A DNA stretch of 52,906 nucleotides from JADJQU01 sp035490315 (lineage in GTDB: Bacteria > Planctomycetota > UBA1135 > GCA-002686595). A program made the position numbers and the translations under genes. Where the stretch lies: positions 1 through 52,906 of the forward strand of contig DATHET010000011.1 of the NCBI GenBank assembly GCA_035490315.1, in the 5' to 3' direction. Positions within the stretch are counted from its first letter, which is position 1, and each line of letters begins with the position of its first letter. The notes under the pieces were generated by a model. That model made no database searches and was not told the origin of the DNA. It was given only the letters and a program-made list of their open reading frames with translations. Shown in pieces: positions 17,257 through 24,597 of this stretch.

Positions 17257-17841
17257 TCAGCCGAGCGTCATCACGAACAGCCTCGTGCGACGGTATTTCT
17301 TGGTCTTCGGGTCGCGCACCATCGGACCGGTGCCGTAGTCCACCTGCGCTTCTTCGCCGGCGGCGGTCTCGATCACGCAGAAGGCCTCCGGCGAATTCCC
17401 GCCACGGCTGTGTGCGACGAAGCGCTTGACGCTCGCGTACCGGCCAGGAAATCCTTGTTCATCGACGAGGTCTTGCCAGATCGCCATCGCGTTGCGGCCG
17501 CGCGAGAGTGCGAGCTCGATCGCATCGCGGTACGGTTCGCACAGGCTGGCCGTGGCACGCCGCGAGGTCGGCGGCAGGCTTTCGCTCGCGATTGCCGGGC
17601 CTGTGAGGTCGGTGGACACCTCACTGGCCGGTTTTGAAACCGAACCCGACCCGGTGGACACCTCACTGGCCGCTTTTGAATCGGGCGGCCGACGACAGCG
17701 CGCCTCGCGCAGCTCGATGCCCGCGGCCTTCAGGTACCGGCTGGACGTCTCACGACGGACTCCGGTCTCCTGCTCGATCCGCCGCAGCGACCATGACAGC
17801 CGCCCCAGCGCCAGTACCTGTTGCTTCTTCACTTCGCTCAT
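17257..17841 (-). pseudogene. istA: istA of IS21-B, N-terminal part
   Basis: IS21 transposase start: an HTH (QVLALGRLSWSLRRIEQETG, RRETSSRYLKAAGI), then the beginning of the DDE core at EEAQVDYGTGPMVRDPKTKKYRRTRLFVMTLG, where the IS3 element cuts in and supplies a TGA. Only the first catalytic Asp remains. The linker between HTH and core (17611-17679) contains two in-frame copies of the element's own terminal repeat motif, read as SKAASEVSTG and SKPASEVSTD. ATG 17841 has GGATGG upstream; ATG 17853 is an alternative. Confidence 0.85.
17611..17679. repeat. Two internal copies of the IS21-B terminal motif
   Basis: GGTGGACACCTCACTGGCCG followed by GTTTTGA and, 23 bp further, the same with CTTTTGA. 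These are the TGGACACC half and the inverted AAAA(G/C)CGGCCAGT half of the element's terminal boxes, inside the istA coding frame. At the true ends the two halves have the other relative orientation. Confidence 0.7.
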
Positions 17842-17963
17842 GACGTTGACCATCCCGGCGCAAGAGCACGGAGCTCTCCGCCTTGTCAACGTCCCGGGCA
17901 GCCTTCTACGACTGGCCGGTTTTCAGGTGTCCATCACTGGCCGCTTTTGGGTGTCCACCGAGG

Positions 17964-18411
17964 CCGACAGCTCGTTCGCTGCCTCGGCCGCCGTCATGAA
18001 GCGCACGCGCCGCTCGTGCTGGGCACATGCGATCCCCAGCGCGATCGCCAAGTGCGTCTTCCCCGTGCCGATGCCGCCGATCAAGACGACATTCTGCTTG
18101 TTCGCGACGAAGTCGCAGCGCGCGAGCTCGAGCACGGTGTTGCGATCGATCGATGGCTGCGTCGCGAAATCGAATGCATCCAGCGTCTTGAGCACCGGGA
18201 AGCGGCCATCCTGGATCAGCCGCGCGATGCGCCGCTCGCGGCGCTGAGTCACTTCCAGGTGCGCCAGCTCGGCGAGGTAGTCCGTGTGCGGCGTTCGCTT
18301 GCGCTCGGCCTCCAGCGCGAGCCGCTCCCAGTTCGACGCGAAGCCCGGAAGCCCGAGCGTCTTCAAATCGCCGAGCAAGTGCGGCGGTTCCGCGAGCTTG
18401 GACTTGCTCAT
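17964..18411 (-). pseudogene. istB: istB of IS21-A, 5' half
   Basis: ATG 18411 overlaps the istA stop. It encodes the N-terminal IstB helical domain (LGLPGFASNWERLALEAERK...), Walker A IGGIGTGKTHLAIALG and the strand RVRFMTAAEAANELS, where IS21-B interrupts. The in-place frame continues a few codons (ASVDTQKRPVMDT) into IS21-B and stops. The rest of the gene is at 14507-14826. Confidence 0.9.
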
Positions 18412-19924
18412 CGGCCCACCTCGACCAGCTCGTCGTAGCCGGCGAGATTCGCCGGCGCGACGTCGATCGCCGAGAGCATTTCACCGACCGCCACGGGAGC
18501 GATCCAAGGCACCTCGCCTTGTTGCTGGCGCAGGAGCATGCGAATCGTCTCCAGGCTCGCGCTCTTGCGCAGGAGCGCTTCACTCACCGCGTGTTCCAGC
18601 TCGTCCATCGAGTGCTCTTCCAAGAGCCGCAGCACGCGGACCCATTCGCGATCGGGCTTGCGCACCTTGCCGCGCAGCGCCACACGCAGCTCGGCGAACG
18701 CCGGCGCGAGCTTGAGCTGCGCGATCGCCGTCGACTCAGGAATCGCGCGGTGTTTGCGCTCCAGGAGCCGCAGGACGTGCATCGCGTCGAGCACGTGCAC
18801 ACCGTCGACGTACGAGCGCGCATGACGCGCCACGACTCGATCGACGTCCATGATCTCGACCTTGTTCCAGTGAAGCTTCGCCACGAGCGCGCGCCGCGCG
18901 AGATCGCTCGGTACCGAGTAGCGCGGCGGTCGATCGACACGATCGCGTACTTGTCCGCCACGCAGGTCACCACGCGACAGCTCTCGGGCATGCGCGTCGG
19001 CAAGGGACGCAGGTGCTCGCGCTCGGCGTGCAGCGCCTGACGCGCCGTGCGGCCGTCGCGAAGCTTGCGCAAGTCGAGATCACGGTCGAGCTCCGCGAGC
19101 AGCGCGGCATTGAGCTCGTCCCATGACGCCGCCTCTGGCGTCGGACGGAAGAAGAGGCCACGCACGTACTCGTTGCCGCGCTCGACCGAGCCCTTTTCAT
19201 TGCCCGAAGCTGGCGCGCAGAAGTCCACAGCCAGCGGCAGCGATCCGCGCCAGCCCGCGAAGGCCTTCGTTTCTTCGCGCTCGGGGCCTGGCAGAATCTT
19301 CTTCACCGCTGCCGAGGTGTTGTCCAACACCGCACGTCGCGACAGGCCGCCGAAGTAGACGAAGCTCGCGTTGAGTCCGTCGAGCAGGCACTCCAATCGC
19401 TCGATTGGGTAGGCCTTCGCGAAGTAGGTGTTCGAGCACGGCAGCGTGCCGGTGAAGACTCTCGCCTTGCACAGCGATCCCGCTACCCGCGCCCAGGCTT
19501 CGAAGAAGTCGCCCTCCAGCGTGTCACCGGGAGCGTGCGTGCGGTGCACGAAGGCCTCGGGCGAAGAAAGCTCGCGTCTGATCGAGCGCACAAACTTGCG
19601 CAGCGCGCGCTCGCCGACCACCGAGGCCTTCGCGCCCAGCACGCGCCCGATGCGCTTGGCCGTGATGCGCGGCTCGCTCTCGAGCAGCCGAGCGACCTCG
19701 TCGCGGACGCCATCGAGTCGCCGAGGTCGCTTGGGATCCCGACGCTCACTAGGCGGATCACTGCGCTCCAGCGCGCGCCTTACGGTCTTCACGTCCAGCT
19801 CGAACCGACGCGCGATCTCCTTCTTCGGCACCCCGTCGACAAGATGAAGATGGCGGAATTCTGCCCACTGCGACACTCTGATCACCTCCTGGCCCTCCCC
19901 TCTGGGGACTGCGGAACGAATCAA
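18408..19924 (-). pseudogene. istA: istA transposase of IS21-A with a frameshift
   Basis: The first frame (from about 19924) encodes an HTH (RVSQWAEFRHLHLVDGVPKK) and a DDE core: LEGDFFEAWARV, VLDNTSAAV and GNEKGSVERGNEYVRGLFF. After DRRATRY near 18921 the correct protein continues in another frame (YSVPSDLARRALVAKLHWNKVEIMD..., to LAGYDELVEVGR at 18408), so one base was lost around 18921. The catalytic residues precede the break, but the C-terminal target/IstB-interaction part would be lost. The stop overlaps istB (ATGA). Confidence 0.85.
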
Positions 19925-20278
19925 CGAATCCGTCTCGCTACCCCGCCGGGAGGGTCGGGTCCAGAACGCCGTCGAGGGGGTCCCTTTTCAGCGTTCCGCG
20001 GGGTCCTTTTTCAGAGTGCCGTCAACACTGGAGTCCAGGGAAGTGGTTTTACGCGCGATTTGAAACGGACCCAGTACCACCCGCTGAGCATTGTGAGATG
20101 ACGTGTGGCCAGTTGCGCACTTTCGCAAGTGAGTTGGTGGGCCCCCGCTTGGCCGGGCTCGGACGAGGTCCACGCGGCGGACTGTCCTCCCGGGCCTTCA
20201 ATTCGAAAGTAATTTCGTGAACGCCACAGGTATTGCTAGCACTCCCGTGCATTGGAACGTACTTTGCGCTCAGGCTCC
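19925..20278. other. IS21-A right end and intergenic DNA
   Basis: 19925-20027 is the untranslated right end of IS21-A with two GGACCC-type boxes and the terminal repeat. 20028-20278 contains no gene I can support. Confidence 0.5.
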
Positions 20279-21157
20279 TCAGTACACCGCTTGGTAAGTA
20301 GCAAGATCGGCCCATCCACCGCTCTGCCACGCCGAATCGTTCAGCACTAAGAATCCTGGCGAGTCCAACGTGCCGTCCAGGTTCGCATCGAAGAGAACTA
20401 AGGCGGGATGAGGCGTTGCGGTCTGGGCGCTATCGGTGAAGAGATACACGTACCCGTATGACGGATGTTTCGCAGACCTTCCAACCCTTCGCTCGACCGC
20501 TAGTTCGGCAATTACGGGAATGGAGGGGTCCGACTGTGCCTTGCGAACGCAATGATAAGCGATTGATTCTGACTGGGACGACGTAGCCAGTGTGTACTCA
20601 AGTGCATACAAATCTTTGGAGTCATAGAATTGTACAAAGAGCGCCCCGTTCGTCCCTTGGGGAGGAACCGGGTTATTGAATAGAGTCGAGGCAATATCTC
20701 GACCTACGACGGCCTCTTCATAGAGAACTGTTCGTGTCGCGATAGGAACGGACACTTCGGGGTAGCTGATACCGGAAGGCGTGGACACAACGGGAGGAAT
20801 AACAGGAGTTCCAAACTCCCAAAGTTCAATGATTGTCTTCGCGCGACGCTTTCCTGCGACCGCCAATCTACTAGGGCCCGCCTGGCAAACCTCCGTCGGA
20901 TAAAACGTCAGGGATTCAACTTGGGTAGAGAATTGATTCGGAGTCGGACCGCCTGCCTGCCAATTCCACATGACCGTCACGGTCTTGGCAGATAACTGAT
21001 ATGTGACAACTCCTGAGACCGTGGAGTTCGACAACATCAGTCTGGCAGGAGATCTCCCTTCAAATCCAACGCTTGAAGGCGGTTTTTGATCGGAAGGAGT
21101 TCCCTGCACGGCGGAAAACAGCATGATGACACTGAACCATAAGAACGTAGGTTGCAT
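20279..21157 (-). CDS. Secreted hypothetical protein
   Basis: A 292-aa protein with a signal peptide (MQPTFLWFSVIMLFSAVQG). ATG 21157 lies 9 bases after AAGGAG, and an upstream in-frame start at 21259 lies inside the preceding gene. The body is beta-rich with many Ser/Thr, including TYQLSAKTVTVMWNWQAGGP, ending LFDANLDGTLDSPGFLVLND; DANLDGTLD resembles a dockerin/EF-hand-type calcium loop (DxNxDGxxD). It lies 12 bp after the gene at 21169-21942, so the two form an operon. The DNA here is visibly less GC-rich than its neighbours. I do not recognise the family. Confidence 0.75.
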   Translation of the reverse strand: MQPTFLWFSVIMLFSAVQGTPSDQKPPSSVGFEGRSPARLMLSNSTVSGVVTYQLSAKTVTVMWNWQAGGPTPNQFSTQVESLTFYPTEVCQAGPSRLAVAGKRRAKTIIELWEFGTPVIPPVVSTPSGISYPEVSVPIATRTVLYEEAVVGRDIASTLFNNPVPPQGTNGALFVQFYDSKDLYALEYTLATSSQSESIAYHCVRKAQSDPSIPVIAELAVERRVGRSAKHPSYGYVYLFTDSAQTATPHPALVLFDANLDGTLDSPGFLVLNDSAWQSGGWADLATYQAVY

Positions 21158-21168
21158 TATTCGACTCC

Positions 21169-21942
21169 TTAATTGCAGCATGCCGGGGGTGACACCATCT
21201 GCGAAGGCACAGGCACATAAGTTTCGCCACAGCAACTTACGCACCCCGATTGGAAACACTGGTCTAATAGCTCGCCTAAGGCGCTATAATTTGCCTTCCA
21301 TCCATTGCACATCTCAGTCTTTTCCTCTGGCGTTGCGGGATGGATTTCAGAACATGCCAGCGATTTGACAGTATTACAATCGCTGGCCTTCATTTCAGCG
21401 TGAGCGCACGCTCCGCATTGGGGGTCACCGCCGCAAAGTGGATCACTTGCTTGGGCGTTGCCAGGATTTGCGGCTTGGGCACGCACAACGTGTGCATACT
21501 CATGAACCAAGATCATGGCCTGCATCCACGTAGGCACATTGTTCACAGCAATGCCTATCGTACCGGCATCAGAACAGCCCGGCCAGGGATCGAGTGTCCT
21601 GACTATCCTCACCGATCCGGTCGTAAGATCAGTCGCCGCCTTAATCACGTCTCCGATTCCCGGAGGGAATGATTCGGGGTGAGCATTTATGTAATCCGTG
21701 AGCTCATCGCGCTTCGCAGTCTCTTCGGCAGCCGTTGGGTATTTGTCTAGAGTCTCATTGTGAGGCATTGTGAGGTTGCCCGTGTTCCCTTGTTGGCGAG
21801 CAGCCGAAGCCGTGCTGGGGCTAACGATCGATACTGCCGCGAAGGCAGCCAGCCCGACTGCGAGGCAAATAGTTAGCAGCTGGCTAGAACTAGCGCATTT
21901 GTCGAGAGGTGCTGAACGCCACGAGGCTCTAGGAAGTTCCAT
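21169..21942 (-). CDS. Secreted Cys-rich protein with HExxH (putative metalloprotease)
   Basis: A 257-aa protein with an N-terminal hydrophobic segment (LLTICLAVGLAAFAAVSIVSPSTASA, about residues 22-47) acting as a signal peptide or anchor. WMQAMILVHEYAHVVRAQAA contains HEYAH, the HExxH zinc motif, preceded by a hydrophobic helix as in metallopeptidases. The C-terminal part has about a dozen cysteines (CGGDPQCGACAHAEMKASDC, SGCVSCCGETYV, PACCN), which suggests disulphides outside the cytoplasm. A glutamate third ligand cannot be assigned (AHAEMKASD is one option). It leads the two-gene operon with the gene at 20279. The family is unknown to me, so the protease call rests on the motif only. 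Confidence 0.65.
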   Translation of the reverse strand: MELPRASWRSAPLDKCASSSQLLTICLAVGLAAFAAVSIVSPSTASAARQQGNTGNLTMPHNETLDKYPTAAEETAKRDELTDYINAHPESFPPGIGDVIKAATDLTTGSVRIVRTLDPWPGCSDAGTIGIAVNNVPTWMQAMILVHEYAHVVRAQAANPGNAQASDPLCGGDPQCGACAHAEMKASDCNTVKSLACSEIHPATPEEKTEMCNGWKANYSALGELLDQCFQSGCVSCCGETYVPVPSQMVSPPACCN

Positions 21943-22367
21943 GCTGGGCTCTGATGAAAAGGTGAAGTCAGATGAGAGGGAACTCGAAAACCATGCCGGG
22001 CCGCAGGCAAGATGTCAAGAGTGCTGCTTGAGAGACGCGCCTGGACTTGTCACTAAATTGGGTGAATCCTCCTGCGATGCATCGGCAGGGGCTTGGCCGC
22101 TGGAATGCTCCAAGCCGGCGCGTCGCTCCTGTCATGCTCCGATGCTCGTGATCTTGCACCTCCGGCTGAGTCCTCGATTCCGCCACTACTGGCAGTTCGT
22201 TCTGGATGCTACGGCCAGCCCTCTCATTGATCCGAGAGTCCCGTGCCGCCACCGTTGCACAGGGGCATGCAGTCACGGCTGCAGCTGACTCAGGGCTACG
22301 CCAGATCTCGGGCGGCCACGCAAGATGTACTCCACCTCGGCTCCCTCGGCGCTGTTCGCGCCACGCC
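21943..22367. other. Intergenic DNA next to IS1380
   Basis: No supported gene. Minus-strand open frames through it are extensions of the IS1380 shadow frame. The composition changes from the less GC-rich cassette on the left to GC-rich IS DNA on the right. Confidence 0.4.
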
Positions 22368-22388
22368 CTAGTCCTGGAATAAGCGCTC

Positions 22389-22599
22389 CGCGAGGAGATC
22401 GGCTGCGTTGGGGCTTTGCCGACGGTCCGATTGACCGTTCGCGGCACGCAGCGTTCATGCCGGAGGCTATGGACGGGTTGTTGGAGGTCCCGGCACGCCG
22501 ATGGGACGTAAGCGCGATGCCTCGCAGCGTGTGATCTTGCGCTGGAGGCAAGCCTCTGGCGCAGAGTTCGCACACGCGAGGCTGTATCTGTCGCGACTT
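22389..22599 (-). other. 3' tail of IS1380 with stem-loops
   Basis: Non-coding between the transposase stop and the terminal repeat. A stem GCCTCG-CAG-CGTGTG (22519-22533) pairs with CACACGCGAGGC (22571-22582) with a 3-nt bulge. Its GCCTCGCG start echoes the stems in the IS21-A and IS3 tails. An inner hairpin GGAGGC-AA-GCCTC has mismatches on the transposase-sense strand, so evidence for a shared RNA is weaker here. Confidence 0.3.
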
Positions 22600-24088
22600 C
22601 TAGGTTTGTAGCCGCAGCAATGCGTGCTGCATCACGCTCGCGAAGCGATGCGAGTCCGCAAGCCGCACGATCCGCTGCCTGGCGCTCAGGATCACACGCG
22701 CCGCCACGTACACGAAGGCCTTGCGGAAGCGCTTCCACTCCCAGCGCATCGTTTCCTTGGGCAAGGCCAGCATTGCCAGCCACGCCTTGAGGTTGTGCGC
22801 GATGCGGGCGCACAAGAGGTGCGCGTGGTTCGCGAGAAAACCACCGGTCGGCATGCGCATCGCGGCCACGCCATGCTGAAGCTGCTCGATCACGTTCTCC
22901 TGATCGCAGCGGCGGTACGTTTCGCGCACGACCGCCTCGGTCGACATCGTCTTCGACAAGTTCGTAAGTACGAAGCGATAGCGCCATAGCTCGAAGAGCT
23001 CGCCCTGAATTGATTCTTCGATGCGCTGGCGACGGATGATCAGTCGATAGGTCTTGTCGCTGCGCGCCGGCTGGTAGGCGATCTCCGTGAACCACTGCTT
23101 TTCGAGCTTGAGATCACGCTTGCCGCGCTGGCGAGCGCGCTGGCGCCGCACGTTCTTGCCGCGACGACGGCGAGCCACCGTGGATCGACGCGAATCGACT
23201 CTGGCGCGAAAAGGCTGCCATTCGTGCTCTTTCACCGCTTCTGCCAAGCCCTCAAAGTTACTCTGCTGCGCCGACACCATCGCGAAGTACAGCCCTTCGC
23301 GCGCGCACGTGTCGAAGATGTCTTGGCGCGCGAATGCGCTGTCGCCGCGCACCAGCACGCGCTCGAATCGAGCGCGCAGCAGCCGCCGCCACATCCGACA
23401 AAGCCTCGGCAGCACCGTCCGCCGAAGCTACGTTTCCTGGCCGATTCACCAGGCGCAGGCATTCCTGCGTCTGCGCCAGCGAGAGCACCAGAGGATGAAA
23501 GCCGAAGCCGCCCTTGTAGGTGAAATCGGCGCCCTCTTTTTGGTTCCCGTACACGTGGCGCACGTGCGAGTCGACATCGACGATTCCCCAAGACTGCTTC
23601 TTGCGCCCGTAGTGCTGCTTCCACGCACGTGCGTGGATTTCATCGATCGCTCGGTCGAGATGCCCGATCGACTTCGCGTCGAACCGACGCAGAAAATCTC
23701 CTGCAGTCGAAGGATCAGGAATCCGCGATGCGCCCAGCATGCGTCGCACCGGCTCGCTGTGCTGCAACTCGGCGATGTCTTCGATCGCCGTACCACCCAC
23801 GAAAAGGTTGTAGGCGTGCGTCAGCACGTGATCCGACTCGTGAAAGGGGCGCCGTGACTGCAGCAAGTCAAGTCGAGCGTCGATCGCTTGCGGCAAACCA
23901 AGTTTCGCAGCCAAACCGATCGCCAACGACAAACCGCCCAATGCGGTCGACTCGCTCGCCTCTACCTCAGCCCGCAGCTTGACATGGCGAAACGCACGTG
24001 TGCTCTCGCTCACCGAACTCAATCGCGTCCGCGCGATCCCCGTACCCGTGTTGACGTGCGTCGCCCGAATCGACGATGATCTCTTCAC
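22600..24088 (-). pseudogene. IS1380 transposase with a frameshift
   Basis: The first frame (from 24088) reads to about 23405: ALGGLSLAIGLAAKLGLPQA, GIVDVDSHVRHVYGNQKEGA, NRPGNVASADGAAEAL, which is the IS1380 N-terminal and DDE-core start. The sequence then continues in the +1 frame: LCRMWRRLLRARFERVLVRG followed by DSAFARQDIFD, and YRRCDQENVIEQLQHGVAAM with the catalytic Glu. It ends at 22600. One indel at about 23405 breaks the gene between the first and second catalytic Asp, so it is inactive unless frameshifting rescues it. Confidence 0.85.
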
Positions 24089-24183
24089 CTGGGACCTGCT
24101 CGTTGTGTGCCATGGAACCTCGTAGAACCACGGTTAACAAAGCGGGCGGGCCCCGGGTACCTTTCTGAGCGCTTATTCCAGGG

Positions 24184-24597
24184 CTAGAAGGGCGGGTCCT
24201 CGCCCTCGTTCCAGCCTTCTCCCGACCGCTCGATTTCCATTTCGAAATCCCAGTACACCAGTGGCTTGGGAGGACCATCGCTCATGCTGCTACGCGAGCC
24301 TCCCCGCCCGTCGTGCGGCCGGTTCGCGGCGCCGACCCCGGACTTCGACTCGTTCCGCCCACTGCGGGAGCGCGGATCTAGCTGCGCCTCTCCTTCCGGC
24401 CGAGGAAACCGCTCGTCATACAGCTCGCGAACCCAGAGGTGAACCGGTGTCTTCCAGAGTTGGCGCTTCGTAGGCCGATTCTTGATCAGATTGCGCGGAT
24501 TGAGGCCGAGTTGCTTCGCCATGCGTACGTCCTCAGCGGACAACCGACAGAGCCGCTTCGCTTCGGTCCAGTCTGCTGCCCTGCTATCCTGATTCAT
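24184..24597 (-). CDS. Small basic/acidic protein coupled to the SNF2 helicase; 3' end at IS1380
   Basis: A 137-aa protein. The first 65 residues are conserved-looking and helical (DWTEAKRLCRLSAEDVRMAK, NPRNLIKNRPTKRQLWKTPV, HLWVRELYDERFPR). The rest is disordered and acidic, ending GEGWNEGEDPPF. ATG 24597 overlaps the helicase stop (ATGA), so it is co-translated. Its TAG stop is formed by the CTAG of the IS1380 terminal repeat, so the original C-terminus may have been longer. The current tail resembles an SSB-type acidic ...PF tip, possibly by chance. I do not know a function for the N-terminal domain. Confidence 0.65.
   Translation of the reverse strand: MNQDSRAADWTEAKRLCRLSAEDVRMAKQLGLNPRNLIKNRPTKRQLWKTPVHLWVRELYDERFPRPEGEAQLDPRSRSGRNESKSGVGAANRPHDGRGGSRSSMSDGPPKPLVYWDFEMEIERSGEGWNEGEDPPF

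Larger units (their letters stand above)
14832..17963 (-). mobile_element. IS21-family element B, inserted in istB of IS21-A
   Basis: The ends share CCTCGGTGGACACC in inverted orientation (14832 on; up to 17963) and carry two subterminal repeats each of the form TGGACA..(T/C).AAAA(G/C)CGGCCAGT. A perfect 5-bp direct repeat CCGAC flanks it (14827-14831 and 17964-17968), and removal restores the host istB reading frame. It encodes an intact istB (14914-15675) but an istA split and partly deleted by the IS3-type element at 15758-17254. Confidence 0.92.
14204..20027 (-). mobile_element. IS21-family element A, interrupted by nested elements
   Basis: The termini are TGTTGACGGCA (14204-14214) and its inverse TGCCGTCAACA (20017-20027). 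Inside each end, repeated GAAAAGGGACC-type boxes occur twice, like the multiple transposase-binding repeats of IS21. The gene order istA then istB (minus strand) with an ATGA overlap at 18408-18411 is classical. The element is 5.8 kb only because IS21-B (14832-17963) sits in istB. No target duplication is visible at the outer ends (flanks CTTT and CTGG). istA carries a frameshift, so the element is doubly disabled. Confidence 0.85.
22368..24187 (-). mobile_element. IS1380-family element
   Basis: Near-perfect 21-bp terminal inverted repeats: CTAGTCCTGGAATAAGCGCT(C) at 22368-22388 and its inverse GAGCGCTTATTCCAGGGCTA(G) at 24167-24187, with one mismatch. It carries one transposase gene on the minus strand, split by a frameshift, and a 210-nt non-coding tail after its stop. 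No target duplication is evident (flanks ACGCC and AAGGG). The right repeat provides the TAG stop of the gene at 24184-24597. Confidence 0.85.

Noticed and set aside
22368..24187. Target-site duplication around IS1380
   Set aside because: The immediate flanks (ACGCC and AAGGG) do not match; either lost by rearrangement or the ends are a few bases off.
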